64,000 nt of DNA from Gammaproteobacteria bacterium (GTDB lineage Bacteria; Pseudomonadota; Gammaproteobacteria; Pseudomonadales; Cellvibrionaceae), in the NCBI GenBank assembly GCA_004172865.1, contig SEBV01000007.1, forward strand, positions 332,843 to 396,842. The letters run 5' to 3'. The notes below the pieces were generated by a model. That model did no database searches and had not been told where the DNA came from. It saw only the letters and a program-made list of their open reading frames with translations. Shown one piece after another: positions 21,169 through 30,417 of the stretch (within the stretch, counting starts at the first letter, position 1; each line of letters opens with the position of its first letter). A program made the translations under genes and the position numbers.

Positions 21169-22389
21169 GTGACTTTGAACTCTCCACAAGCATCTTTCCG
21201 CAAGCCTGTGTATTTGGATTATGCCGCTAGTACGCCGGTGGCACCGCAAGTTGCCGCCAAAATGGCAGAGTGTTTAACGCGTGAAGGCAATTTTGCTAAT
21301 CCCGCATCCCGTTCGCATGTGTTCGGGTGGCAAGCAGAAGAAGCTGTAGAGAATGCTCGTGCGCAATTAGCTGCATTAGTAGGTGCAGATACTCGTGAAA
21401 TCGTGTGGACGAGCGGGGCTACTGAAGCCAACAACCTTGCGTTAAAAGGTGTTGCTGAGGCTCATAGATCACAGAAAAGTACGAATGATGAAAAGTTGGG
21501 GCACATTGTTGTATCTGCTATAGAACACAAAGCTGTACTTGATCCCATCGCATGGTTGGAAGAACAAGGTTTTAGCGTTACCCGTTTGCAGCCAACTAAT
21601 GAAGGCATTATCACACCGGAAAATTTACAGGATGCACTGCGTGACGATACTTTTTTAGTCAGCCTCATGCAGGTTAACAATGAGTTGGGCAGTATTAATG
21701 ACATTAAAGCCCTGAGTGCATTGTGCAAAACTCGCGGTATCTTATTTCACTGTGATGCCGCCCAAGGTGTTGGAAAAATTGCAGTCAATGTAAAAGATTT
21801 AAACGTGGATTTGTTGTCAATTTCCGGCCACAAATTTTACGGCCCTAAAGGTATAGGTGCGCTTTATGTGCGTCGCTCAGGTGATGTAAAAATCGCCGCG
21901 CAAATTCACGGCGGTGGACATGAACGCAATATGCGTTCCGGTACGCTTGCAACGCATCAGTGTGTCGGGATTGGTGAGGCTGCTGAACTTGCGCAAAGCA
22001 GTCTCGACGATGAGCAACGAAGAATCGCTGAACTGCGCGATTTATTATGGCAAGGCATCAGCGATTTACCGAATATCAAACGCAACGGTTCCAGCTCGCA
22101 AACAGTGAGCGGAATTTTAAACGTCTCCTTTGCCAATGATGTGAGCCAAGGTTGCGATGGTGAAATGCTGCTCTTGTCGCTACGAGATTTAGCCGTATCT
22201 AGCGGGTCCGCGTGCAACTCAGCAAGCATGTCACCCAGCTATGTATTAAAAGCAATTGGTTTGAATGATGTAGAAGCGCAAGCGTCATTGCGTTTCAGTG
22301 TGGGGCGATACACCACCCGCGAAGAAATCGAATTTGCTATTGAACATATTCGCGCAACTGTTACCAAGTTGTTGCGTACTCAAATTTAA
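21169..22389 (+). CDS. iscS: Cysteine desulfurase, IscS type
   Basis: 406 residues, beginning at GTG because no ATG precedes the conserved VYLDYAASTPV. The PLP lysine is in SGHKFYGPKGIGALYVRR. The catalytic Cys lies in the long flexible loop SSGSACNSASMSPSYVLKAIG, the class I (IscS/NifS) type, unlike SufS further down. It provides persulfide sulfur from cysteine. The usual partners iscU, hscBA and fdx are absent. Instead sufB follows 25 nt later, so this IscS probably feeds the SUF scaffold and possibly tRNA thiolation. Confidence 0.93.
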   Translation: MTLNSPQASFRKPVYLDYAASTPVAPQVAAKMAECLTREGNFANPASRSHVFGWQAEEAVENARAQLAALVGADTREIVWTSGATEANNLALKGVAEAHRSQKSTNDEKLGHIVVSAIEHKAVLDPIAWLEEQGFSVTRLQPTNEGIITPENLQDALRDDTFLVSLMQVNNELGSINDIKALSALCKTRGILFHCDAAQGVGKIAVNVKDLNVDLLSISGHKFYGPKGIGALYVRRSGDVKIAAQIHGGGHERNMRSGTLATHQCVGIGEAAELAQSSLDDEQRRIAELRDLLWQGISDLPNIKRNGSSSQTVSGILNVSFANDVSQGCDGEMLLLSLRDLAVSSGSACNSASMSPSYVLKAIGLNDVEAQASLRFSVGRYTTREEIEFAIEHIRATVTKLLRTQI

Positions 22390-22414
22390 GCAGTAACCGT
22401 TAAGAAGCGAAGCC

Positions 22415-23851
22415 ATGTCTGAACAAGTCGAAGAACTCATTAGAAAAGAATACGCTGCCGGTTTTTCTACCGACATCATTTCTGAAACTTTACCGCCAGG
22501 TTTAAACGAAGATGTTATTCGTTTTATCTCCGGCAAAAAAAATGAGCCGGATTGGTTATTGGAATGGCGACTAAAAGCCTATCACGCATGGCTGGAAATG
22601 ACTGAGCCGGAATGGGCGCACGTTAAATATGATGACATAGATTTTCAGAAGGTTTCTTTTTATTCCGCACCCAAGTCAATGGATGATAAACCCAAAAGCT
22701 TAGCGGAAGTCGATCCGGAATTATTGCGCACCTACGAAAAACTCGGCATTCCGTTGCATGAACAAGCCGCACTTGCGGGCGTTGCTATGGACGTAGTATT
22801 CGATTCAGTTTCAGTAGTCACAACTTTCCGCGAGAAATTATTAGAAGTCGGCGTAATTTTTTGTTCAATTAGCGAAGCGGTGCATAAATATCCTGAACTG
22901 GTAAAAAAATATATCGGATCGGTAGTGCCGCAAAAAGACAATTATTACGCAGCATTAAATTGTGCCGTGTTTTCAGATGGTTCTTTCGTTTATATCCCAA
23001 AAGGCGTGCGCTGCCCGATGGAGTTGTCGACTTATTTCCGCATCAACGAACAAAACACTGGCCAATTTGAGCGCACTTTAATTATTGCAGATGAAGGTTC
23101 GCACGTAAGTTATCTTGAAGGTTGCACCGCGCCCATGCGCGATGAAAACCAATTGCACGCCGCAGTGGTTGAATTGATTGCGTTGGACAACGCCGAAATT
23201 AAATATTCCACCGTACAAAACTGGTATCCCGGCAACGAAGAAGGTAAGGGCGGTATTTATAACTTCGTAACCAAGCGCGGTGTTTGCCATACCAATGCAA
23301 AAATTTCCTGGACGCAAGTTGAAACGGGTTCCGCGGTTACTTGGAAATATCCAAGCTGCATTTTGCGTGGAGACAACAGCGTTGGCGAATTTTATTCGGT
23401 TGCATTAACCAATAATTATCAGCAGGCCGATACCGGCACCAAGATGATTCATATTGGTAAAAATACGCGCTCAACAATTATTTCCAAAGGTATCTCTGCG
23501 GGTAAAAGCTCAAATGCGTATCGCGGATTGGTACGTATGAATCCCGGTGCGGACGGTGCACGCAATTACACGCAATGCGATTCTCTATTAATTGGCGATA
23601 AATGCGGTGCGCATACTTTTCCTTATATCGAAAGTAGAAATCCCAGTGCTGTCATTGAACATGAAGCTACAACGTCGAAAGTAAGCGACGATCAATTATT
23701 TCTTTGCCAGCAACGTGGACTCGACGCAGAGAAAGCGGTATCCATGATTGTGAATGGTTTCTGTCGCGAAGTATTTAAAGAGTTGCCCATGGAATTTGCG
23801 GTAGAAGCCGGCAAATTATTGGAAGTGAGCCTTGAAGGTTCAGTTGGATAA
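22415..23851 (+). CDS. sufB: Fe-S cluster assembly scaffold subunit SufB
   Basis: 478 residues, the usual size (E. coli 495). Characteristic segments are [28 protein letters not shown] (residues about 177-204), SYLEGCTAP, and the C-terminal [24 protein letters not shown] region with the conserved Glu/His. SufB forms the SufBC2D scaffold on which clusters are built. The start [13 protein letters not shown] follows an AGAAGCGAAGCC stretch. Confidence 0.97.
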   Translation: MSEQVEELIRKEYAAGFSTDIISETLPPGLNEDVIRFISGKKNEPDWLLEWRLKAYHAWLEMTEPEWAHVKYDDIDFQKVSFYSAPKSMDDKPKSLAEVDPELLRTYEKLGIPLHEQAALAGVAMDVVFDSVSVVTTFREKLLEVGVIFCSISEAVHKYPELVKKYIGSVVPQKDNYYAALNCAVFSDGSFVYIPKGVRCPMELSTYFRINEQNTGQFERTLIIADEGSHVSYLEGCTAPMRDENQLHAAVVELIALDNAEIKYSTVQNWYPGNEEGKGGIYNFVTKRGVCHTNAKISWTQVETGSAVTWKYPSCILRGDNSVGEFYSVALTNNYQQADTGTKMIHIGKNTRSTIISKGISAGKSSNAYRGLVRMNPGADGARNYTQCDSLLIGDKCGAHTFPYIESRNPSAVIEHEATTSKVSDDQLFLCQQRGLDAEKAVSMIVNGFCREVFKELPMEFAVEAGKLLEVSLEGSVG

Positions 23852-23874
23852 AATTAACACTCCGTTATTTTCGT

Positions 23875-23929
23875 TCCCAAGCTCTAGCTGAGGGATGTAG
23901 GAAAACACTCCCAAGCTGGAGCTTGAGAG
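23875..23929. repeat. Two tandem imperfect palindromes between sufB and sufC
   Basis: The first (23875-23895) has TCCC/GGGA outer arms around AGCT-CT-AGCT. The second (23908-23929) has CTC/GAG around CAAGCT-GG-AGCTTG. Both share the CCCAAGCT core, so they look like two copies of one palindromic unit, of the kind often scattered between genes. It could also stabilise or process the operon mRNA. Confidence 0.6.
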
Positions 23930-23976
23930 CGAGATGTTTATCAAATTGATTGAAAAATTACCGGACCAAGAAATTT

Positions 23977-24726
23977 ATGTTACGCATTACTGATTTGTTC
24001 GCCAAAGTGGAAGAAAAAGATATTCTTAAAAGTTTGAGCCTCACTATTAAACCCGGTGAAGTTCACGCCATCATGGGCCCAAATGGCGCAGGTAAAAGTA
24101 CACTCGGTAATGTGTTGTCTGGTCGCGCTGGTTACGAAGTGACTGGCGGAACAGTTGAATTTAATGGCAAAGATTTATTTGAATTGGAAATTGAAGAGCG
24201 TGCGCGCGAAGGTTTGTTTTTAGCCTTTCAATATCCCGTAGAAATTCCCGGCGTTAGCAATATGGAATTTTTAAAAGCGTCTGTAGATGCAAAACGCAAG
24301 CATCACGGCCAGCCTGAATTATCTGCTGTTGAGTTTATGAAGCTCGCTCGCGAAACCAGCAAACGAGTAAGTCTTGATCCCACATTTTTAAAGCGCGGCG
24401 TCAACGAGGGTTTTTCCGGCGGCGAGAAGAAACGCAACGAAATTATGCAAATGATGTTGCTTGAGCCGAGTTTATGTATTCTCGATGAAACTGACTCAGG
24501 GTTGGATATTGATGCACTGCAAGTCGTGGCGAATGGTGTTAACGAAATGCGCTCACCGGATCGCAGTTTTATAGTGGTAACGCACTATCAACGTCTGCTC
24601 GATTACATAGTGCCTGATTATGTTCACGTGCTGGCAAATGGTCGCATTGTAAAAACCGGCGGCAAAGAATTGGCGCTTGAGCTTGAAGAAAAAGGTTATG
24701 CATGGCTTGAAGAAGAGGCGGTGTAA
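23977..24726 (+). CDS. sufC: Fe-S cluster assembly ATPase SufC
   Basis: 249 residues (E. coli 248). ABC-type ATPase with Walker A GPNGAGKST, the Q-loop AFQYPVEIPGVSN, signature FSGGEKKRNEI and Walker B LCILDETDSGLDID. The ATG at 23977 (MLRITDLFAKVEEKDIL) matches the family start. An earlier in-frame TTG is less likely. SufC is cytoplasmic and powers SufBC2D; it is not a transporter. sufD starts 4 nt after its stop. Confidence 0.97.
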   Translation: MLRITDLFAKVEEKDILKSLSLTIKPGEVHAIMGPNGAGKSTLGNVLSGRAGYEVTGGTVEFNGKDLFELEIEERAREGLFLAFQYPVEIPGVSNMEFLKASVDAKRKHHGQPELSAVEFMKLARETSKRVSLDPTFLKRGVNEGFSGGEKKRNEIMQMMLLEPSLCILDETDSGLDIDALQVVANGVNEMRSPDRSFIVVTHYQRLLDYIVPDYVHVLANGRIVKTGGKELALELEEKGYAWLEEEAV

Positions 24727-24730
24727 CGCG

Positions 24731-26038
24731 ATGACCGATTTTCAACAACAAGCATTAACGATTGCAGCGCAGCAACAAAGTCCTGCATGGCTAGCGCCGC
24801 TGCGCTCGCAAGCAGCAAATGAGTGGCGGAATGTCATCTGGCCGACGCGTAAAACTGAGCATTGGAAATATACGTCGCTGGCATCTTTGCAAAAAACTTT
24901 ACTAAGTTTAGTAAACACTTCTGCTGCAAATACTGACTGGAAAAGTGAAGTTGAGTTTATTGATGTAAATGCAATTCGGCTGGTGTTTGTTAACGGCGTT
25001 TTTGATGCAGCTAACTCATCTAATTTTTCTGAAAATATTGTTCGCTTTTCACAAGCAAATTCAGCCCAGCAAAAAATTATCGAGCAATATCTGGGTAAGG
25101 TAGTCGAAGGTTCACAACATCTATTTGCAACGCTTAATAGCGCATGGCTGGATGATGGAATATTAGTTCATGTTCCACGCAATCAAACCTTGGATCAACC
25201 CATTTATGTGGTTCAAGTTTCTACACTTGGTGAACAGACGCTATCGGTAAATCAACGTTTGTTGGTTGTACTTGAAGATTCCGCGCAAGCTGAACTCATT
25301 GAGCATTTTGTGTCTACCTCTGAACAACAAAATAGTGTTGTTAATGCGCTGGCCGAAATTGTTGTTGGCGATAACGCGCAGTTACAGCACTACCGTTTAA
25401 ATCTTGAAGAAGAAAATATTCAGCATATCGGTGCAGTGCATGTGAATTTATTGCGCAATGCGCGTTTTCGTGGTTTTACGCTAGCGCTTGGCAGCAAATT
25501 AAAGCGTATTGATTATCAAATTAATCATCGCGGCCAAGGCGCTGAGTTAAATTTGCAAGGCGTTTATTTGCCGCGCAATAACCAAATGGTGGATTACCAC
25601 AGCAATGTTCAGCATTGGGTTCCTCACTGCACAACGAGCGAGGTTTTCCGTGGAATTATTGCGGATTCGGCGCAGGCGATTTTTAACGGTCGAATTTATA
25701 TCCACAAAGACGCACAAAAAACGCTGGCAGAACTCAGCAACAAGAATTTGCTGACTTCCAACAAAGCTGAAATTAACACCAAGCCGGAATTAGAAATTTA
25801 TGCGGATGATGTTAAATGTGCTCATGGTGCAACGGTCAGCCAGTTAAATGACACGGCGCTTTATTATTTACAAAGCCGCGGTGTTTCGCGCAACGAAGCT
25901 GAAGTTATGATGAGCTTTGGTTTTATCAACGAATTGTTGCAGCAAATCGCCGAACCGGCTGTTCACCATTATTTGTTGCCGCGCTTGGCAAAACTATTTG
26001 GTCGCGATCAAACCTTGCTAGAGATGGCTGACGAATAA
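24731..26038 (+). CDS. sufD: Fe-S cluster assembly protein SufD
   Basis: 435 residues (E. coli 423). The early PTRKTEHWKYTSL motif and the C-terminal half with HGATVSQLNDTALYYLQSRG and the following EA...MSFGF segment are diagnostic of SufD. It is homologous to SufB but has a divergent N-terminus and pairs with it in the scaffold. The frame is open into sufC, but the ATG at 24731 is the credible start. Its stop overlaps the sufS ATG by one base (TAATG). Confidence 0.96.
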   Translation: MTDFQQQALTIAAQQQSPAWLAPLRSQAANEWRNVIWPTRKTEHWKYTSLASLQKTLLSLVNTSAANTDWKSEVEFIDVNAIRLVFVNGVFDAANSSNFSENIVRFSQANSAQQKIIEQYLGKVVEGSQHLFATLNSAWLDDGILVHVPRNQTLDQPIYVVQVSTLGEQTLSVNQRLLVVLEDSAQAELIEHFVSTSEQQNSVVNALAEIVVGDNAQLQHYRLNLEEENIQHIGAVHVNLLRNARFRGFTLALGSKLKRIDYQINHRGQGAELNLQGVYLPRNNQMVDYHSNVQHWVPHCTTSEVFRGIIADSAQAIFNGRIYIHKDAQKTLAELSNKNLLTSNKAEINTKPELEIYADDVKCAHGATVSQLNDTALYYLQSRGVSRNEAEVMMSFGFINELLQQIAEPAVHHYLLPRLAKLFGRDQTLLEMADE

Positions 26039-27297
26039 TGAGCAATCAGATTTCGGAAACTGACAAATTTGATGTTCAACCTTTTGATGTGGAACGAGTT
26101 CGCGCAGATTTTCCAATTCTTCATCAAAACGTAAATGGTCAGCCGTTAGTGTATTTGGATAACGCCGCCACTACGCAGAAACCAAACGCTGTTATAGATG
26201 CAATTAGCGATTATTACCGTACCGACAACAGTAACGTGCATCGCGGTGCGCATGCACTTGCAGATCGTGCCACGGTTAAGTTTGAAGCGGCGCGCACTAA
26301 AGTTGCTGAATTTTTAAATGCTCCTGATGCAAGACAAATCATCTGGACGCGCGGCACCACAGAAAGTATTAATTTAGTCGCTGCCACTTGGGGTCGAGTA
26401 AATTTAACCGAAGGCGACCGGGTTTTAGTATCGGCCATGGAGCATCATTCCAATATTGTTCCTTGGCAATTAATCGCGCAAGCAACCGGCGCTAGCGTTG
26501 AAGCAATTCCTGTTGATGCCACTGGCACTATTGATTTGAATGCATTTGAATCCATGTTGGGCGCCAATGTAAAACTGGTTGCAGTAGGGCACGTGTCTAA
26601 TGCAATGGGCACGATTAATCCGGTTGAAAAAATCATCGCCGCTGCGCATGCAATTGGAGCAAAAGTACTAATCGATGGCGCGCAAGCAGTGAGCCATTGG
26701 TCGGTAGATGTCCAGGAGTTAGATTGCGATTTTTACGTTTTTTCTGCGCACAAATTATTCGGCCCTACCGGTTTGGGTGTGCTCTATGGTAAGCGTGAAA
26801 TCCTGGAAGCTATGCCGCCCTATCAAGGTGGCGGTGAGATGATTGAAACTGTGAGTTTTGCAGGCACAACGTTCAATCAACTGCCTTACAAATTTGAAGC
26901 TGGTACACCAGATATTGCCGGTGTAATTGGTTTCGGCGCAGCGATTGATTATTTAGACTCTATTGATCGCAATGCGGCCGCAGCGCATGAGCAAGCTTTG
27001 CTTGATTATGCGGAAGAAAAAGCGCGTGCAACACCAGGAATAAAATTGATTGGGACGGCGGCGAATAAAACCAGCGTGATGAGTTTTATGTTGGAAGGAG
27101 CGCACCCTGCCGATGTCGGTGTTTTACTGGATAAGCAGGGTGTTGCGGTGCGCACCGGTAATCATTGCGCGCAGCCGATTATGGATCAGTTTTGTATTCC
27201 TGGAACTGTGCGCGCGAGTTTTAGTTTTTATAACACCTTTGCAGAAGTGGATCGTTTATTCGCGGCCATTGAAAAAGCAAAAATGTTCCTAATGTAG
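26038..27297 (+). CDS. sufS: Cysteine desulfurase SufS
   Basis: 419 residues. Class II desulfurase: LVYLDNAATTQKP at the start, the PLP Lys in VFSAHKLFGPTGLGVLYG, and the short catalytic Cys loop RTGNHCAQPIMDQF. SufS passes sulfur to SufE, whose gene is the last of this operon. Its presence next to an IscS-type enzyme in one operon is unusual. Translational coupling to sufD is clear from the TAATG overlap. Confidence 0.96.
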   Translation: MSNQISETDKFDVQPFDVERVRADFPILHQNVNGQPLVYLDNAATTQKPNAVIDAISDYYRTDNSNVHRGAHALADRATVKFEAARTKVAEFLNAPDARQIIWTRGTTESINLVAATWGRVNLTEGDRVLVSAMEHHSNIVPWQLIAQATGASVEAIPVDATGTIDLNAFESMLGANVKLVAVGHVSNAMGTINPVEKIIAAAHAIGAKVLIDGAQAVSHWSVDVQELDCDFYVFSAHKLFGPTGLGVLYGKREILEAMPPYQGGGEMIETVSFAGTTFNQLPYKFEAGTPDIAGVIGFGAAIDYLDSIDRNAAAAHEQALLDYAEEKARATPGIKLIGTAANKTSVMSFMLEGAHPADVGVLLDKQGVAVRTGNHCAQPIMDQFCIPGTVRASFSFYNTFAEVDRLFAAIEKAKMFLM

Positions 27298-27329
27298 TAA
27301 ATACTTTTTAGTTTTATGGGAGACGATTT

Positions 27330-27692
27330 ATGAATGTCGCATCATTTGATCCGCAGCAAGAATCTGTTTCGGTGACCGCATCCGCTGCAGCGCATTTCAA
27401 GCGTCAGTTAAACGGTAATAAAGAAGCCAAAGCAATTCGCTTAAGCGTGAAGCAAAGCGGTTGCACTGGCTGGATGTATGTTGTCGATTTGGTTCCCGAA
27501 GGCAAAGCTGAGGATTTGCATTTGGCCTTGGGCGAGGGCGTTGAATTATTAATTGATCCCGCGGCTTTGCCAGTCGTAAGTGGAACTGAAATTGATTACG
27601 TTACTGAAGGCGTTAATCGCCAATTAAAATTTAACAATCCGCGTGTAAAAGATTATTGCGGTTGTGGTGAAAGTTTTAGCGTAGCCAGTTAG
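27330..27692 (+). CDS. sufA: Iron-sulfur carrier SufA (A-type, HesB/IscA family)
   Basis: 120 residues with the three conserved Cys of A-type carriers: KQSGCTGWMYVVDLV and the C-terminal DYCGCGESF. Within the family, the operon position makes SufA the best name; IscA or ErpA cannot be separated by motif alone. It moves clusters from SufBC2D to target apoproteins. GGGAGACGATTT precedes the ATG. Confidence 0.9.
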   Translation: MNVASFDPQQESVSVTASAAAHFKRQLNGNKEAKAIRLSVKQSGCTGWMYVVDLVPEGKAEDLHLALGEGVELLIDPAALPVVSGTEIDYVTEGVNRQLKFNNPRVKDYCGCGESFSVAS

Positions 27693-27731
27693 TTACTGAA
27701 AGCAGTTATTGAGTAGTTATTGAGAGTAATT

Positions 27732-28268
27732 ATGTCTGAAAGACGCATGGTGGTGGCGCTTGCTGATTGTCCCGCACGCCGGGTTCCCGACGGTACACCG
27801 CTCACCATTCCACAAGATACCTTTGTGACCATCACGCAAGCATTGGGTGGTAACTACACCGTGACCTATCACGGCCAAATGGTCCGCGTTGATGGCACTG
27901 ATGCTGATAAGCTCGGGCTTGATGCAGATAGTTTAAGTTTTCCAGAACCCACTGATGAAACCGTCCGTGAAGATCAGGTTTGGCAAGCGTTAGGTAGTGT
28001 TTACGATCCCGAAATCCCCGTTGATTTGGTTAATCTTGGCTTGATTTATGGTGTAAAAATAAATCAGGCCGCCAAGCACGTCGATATTAGAATGACGCTC
28101 ACAGCTCCCGCGTGTGGAATGGGCCCAGTACTGGTAGGCGATGTGGAATACCGCGTTCGCAAAGTGCCCAATGTAAAGTCTGTAAAAGTCGAATTAGTAT
28201 TCGATCCACCATGGGCACGCCATATGATGAGCGAAGAAGCCCAGTTGGAAACCGGTATGTTCTTCTAG
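27732..28268 (+). CDS. sufT: Putative Fe-S assembly protein SufT
   Basis: 178 residues. The C-terminal DUF59/MIP18 domain (about 85-170) has VYDPEIPVDLVNLGLIYGV and MTLTAPACGMGPVL. The N-terminal part of about 80 residues is the SufT-specific region. SufT is linked to cluster maturation or delivery in bacteria. The ATG at 27732 has GAGAG nine nt upstream; an earlier TTG in frame is less likely. It lies between sufA and sufE. Confidence 0.9.
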   Translation: MSERRMVVALADCPARRVPDGTPLTIPQDTFVTITQALGGNYTVTYHGQMVRVDGTDADKLGLDADSLSFPEPTDETVREDQVWQALGSVYDPEIPVDLVNLGLIYGVKINQAAKHVDIRMTLTAPACGMGPVLVGDVEYRVRKVPNVKSVKVELVFDPPWARHMMSEEAQLETGMFF

Positions 28269-28328
28269 TCCTCTTCCCATATATCTAGTGACTAGTACGC
28301 TTTGCAGGCATAATGCCGCCCTCCGTGA

Positions 28329-28766
28329 ATGTTGGAATCACTTGTAATGACCCAGTTTGGTATAGACGTAAGCGCCGACGATATAGTGGATACCCTCGGT
28401 TTTTTTGACTCCTGGGAGGATAGATACAAATACATTATCGATTTGGGCAAAGAATTGCCGCCCATGGCCGAGAGTTTACGCACCGATGAACATATTGTGC
28501 GCGGCTGCCAAAGTCAGGTCTGGTTGGTGGATGAAGTGCGCGATAATCGCTTGTTCTTCCAGGCTGACAGCGACGCGTTCATCGTGAAAGGCTTGCTGGG
28601 TGTGGTTCTCGCGGCTTATAACGGCAAAACCGCAGCTGAAATAGCGGCGGTTGATATTGAAGCTTATTTTACCAAGCTGGATCTTTTACAGCATCTGAGT
28701 TCTACCCGTGGTAATGGTCTCAAGGCGATGGTGAAACGAATTCAAGAAACTGCTGCAAGTCTCTAA
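28329..28766 (+). CDS. sufE: Sulfur acceptor protein SufE
   Basis: 145 residues. The [20 protein letters not shown] segment and the RGCQSQVW motif with the acceptor Cys are hallmarks of SufE. It takes persulfide from SufS and stimulates it. A second ATG at 28347 (MTQFGIDV) is an equally plausible start. It is the last gene of the suf operon, followed by a terminator hairpin. Confidence 0.93.
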   Translation: MLESLVMTQFGIDVSADDIVDTLGFFDSWEDRYKYIIDLGKELPPMAESLRTDEHIVRGCQSQVWLVDEVRDNRLFFQADSDAFIVKGLLGVVLAAYNGKTAAEIAAVDIEAYFTKLDLLQHLSSTRGNGLKAMVKRIQETAASL

Positions 28767-28810
28767 TTTTCTGTCGTTTTTTGCCTTTTGGTGCGTATAA
28801 AAAGCCGCTG

Positions 28811-28834
28811 AACCCGCGTATAATCGCGGGTTTT
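28811..28834 (+). terminator. Intrinsic terminator of the suf operon
   Basis: AACCCGCG (28811-28818) and CGCGGGTT (28825-28832) form a GC-rich perfect stem with loop TATAAT, followed by TTGTATTT. The loop reads like a -10 box, but no -35 box sits 16-18 bp upstream. Confidence 0.72.
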
Positions 28835-28897
28835 GTATTTATGTGCCATTGCGCGACTTATGCGCTGGCTATTTTGGGATCAATTTGGAGATGTTTC

Positions 28898-29323
28898 ATG
28901 GCTGTTGAACAAACCCTTTCAATCATTAAACCTGATGCTGTTAGCAAGAACCACATCGGCGAAATCGTAGCGCGTTTTGAAAAAGCAGGCTTAACTATTG
29001 CCGCACAACGCTTGGTTCAGTTGAGCAAGGCACAAGCCGAAGGCTTTTATGCTGAACACAAAGGCCGTCCATTTTTTGATGGTTTGGTTGAATTTATGAT
29101 CTCCGGTCCAGTCGTAGTGCAAGTGTTATCCGGTGAAAACGCTATTTTGGCAAACCGTGAATTGATGGGTGCCACCAATCCAGCTAATGCAGCTCCAGGA
29201 ACTATCCGCGCTGATTTCGCTGAAGCGATTGATAAAAACGCAGTTCACGGTTCGGACTCACCGACCTCTGCTGCACGCGAAATCGCTTATTTCTTCGCAT
29301 CCAGTGACATTATTGTTCGTTAA
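28898..29323 (+). CDS. ndk: Nucleoside diphosphate kinase
   Basis: 141 residues, beginning [15 protein letters not shown]. The active-site NAVHGSDSP with the phospho-His is intact. It balances nucleoside triphosphate pools. TTGGAG lies seven nt before the ATG; the frame is open upstream but without homology. It starts the ndk-rlmN-pilF-rodZ-ispG-hisS series seen in many gammaproteobacteria. Confidence 0.98.
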   Translation: MAVEQTLSIIKPDAVSKNHIGEIVARFEKAGLTIAAQRLVQLSKAQAEGFYAEHKGRPFFDGLVEFMISGPVVVQVLSGENAILANRELMGATNPANAAPGTIRADFAEAIDKNAVHGSDSPTSAAREIAYFFASSDIIVR

Positions 29324-29352
29324 TTTTTGTTGTTTATTTTTAGGTAAAACCC

Positions 29353-30357
29353 ATGGCCGAGCATATCAGTCCAATCGCAGAAACTACGTCAGCAACATCG
29401 GCGGGTGCAAGTGCGGTTGCTCCTGTTAAAGAGAGCAAAGGTGGCGCGGCCAAGGTAAACCTTTTAGGTCTGTCGGAAGCCAAGTTAATCGCGTTTTTCG
29501 AAACACTTGGCGAACCTAAATTTCGCGCTGTACAAGTGCTGAAATGGATTCATCAGCTCGGTGCTGATAATTTCGAAGACATGACCAACGTTAGTAAAAG
29601 CCTGCGTGCAAAATTAAATTTGTGTGCAGAAATTCGCGCGCCAGAAGTTATTAAACAGCTGGATTCTACCGATGGAACGCGTAAGTTTTTGATTCGCGTA
29701 TCAGGCGGGAATGTTGTTGAAACTGTTTATATTCCTGAGGGCGACCGTGGAACACTTTGTGTTTCTTCGCAGGTTGGTTGTTCACTGGATTGCAGCTTTT
29801 GTGCAACGGGCAAACAAGGTTTCAATCGCGATTTAACGGCAGCAGAAATTATTGGCCAGGTGTGGATTGCAGCAAAATCTTTTGGTCAATTAACACCAAA
29901 TGGTCCACGCGCTGTTACTAATGTGGTGATGATGGGTATGGGCGAGCCCTTACTTAATTTTGATAATGTTGTCGATTCCATGAATCTTATGATGCACGAC
30001 AACGCTTATGGAATTTCCAAGCGCCGCGTGACCTTAAGTACATCAGGTGTTGATCGTCCACATCACGCACATGAACTTGCTGAATTGCTGCGCGATGTTC
30101 CTGTGAAAATTAATTTAATTCCGTTTAATCCGTTTAATTTGTCCAACTACAAACGTGTTAGCAATAATGCCTTGCGTAAGTTCCAGGATATTCTAATCGA
30201 AGCGGGTTACATTGCGACTGTGCGCACAACACGCGGGGATGACATTGATGCAGCCTGCGGTCAGCTTGCAGGAACTGTTAACGACATTACCAAGCGTAGC
30301 GAGCGCCATCGTGCACGTTTTGAGGAAGCACAGCCGATAAAAATTATTGGCGCATGA
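29353..30357 (+). CDS. rlmN: RlmN-like radical SAM rRNA/tRNA methyltransferase with internal deletion
   Basis: RlmN makes 2-methyladenosine in 23S rRNA (A2503) and in tRNA. Here the radical-SAM cysteines C143, C147 and C150 (GCSLDCSFC), the GMGEPLLN motif and the catalytic C302 (DAACGQLAG) are present, but the protein has only 334 residues. From memory of E. coli RlmN (384), VTLSTSGV should be followed by about 70 residues including the SLHAPND SAM-binding segment and a [15 protein letters not shown] region. In this copy SGV (ending at residue 233) joins directly to [13 protein letters not shown]. The frame is kept. The copy may be inactive or an assembly artefact. The N-terminus is about 20 residues longer than usual and rich in Ala/Ser. 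Confidence 0.85.
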   Translation: MAEHISPIAETTSATSAGASAVAPVKESKGGAAKVNLLGLSEAKLIAFFETLGEPKFRAVQVLKWIHQLGADNFEDMTNVSKSLRAKLNLCAEIRAPEVIKQLDSTDGTRKFLIRVSGGNVVETVYIPEGDRGTLCVSSQVGCSLDCSFCATGKQGFNRDLTAAEIIGQVWIAAKSFGQLTPNGPRAVTNVVMMGMGEPLLNFDNVVDSMNLMMHDNAYGISKRRVTLSTSGVDRPHHAHELAELLRDVPVKINLIPFNPFNLSNYKRVSNNALRKFQDILIEAGYIATVRTTRGDDIDAACGQLAGTVNDITKRSERHRARFEEAQPIKIIGA

Positions 30358-30417
30358 TTAAATAGCTTAATAGCTTGAATTTAATGCTTGTACGTTAAAT
30401 GCCTTCGGAGTAACACA

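Noticed and set aside
21169..27297. Recent duplication producing two cysteine desulfurase genes
   Set aside because: The proteins belong to different classes, with distinct catalytic loops and low overall similarity, so they are not recent copies.
28811..28834. TATAAT as an ndk promoter -10 box
   Set aside because: It lies in the loop of a GC-rich terminator stem and no -35-like hexamer occurs at the required distance.
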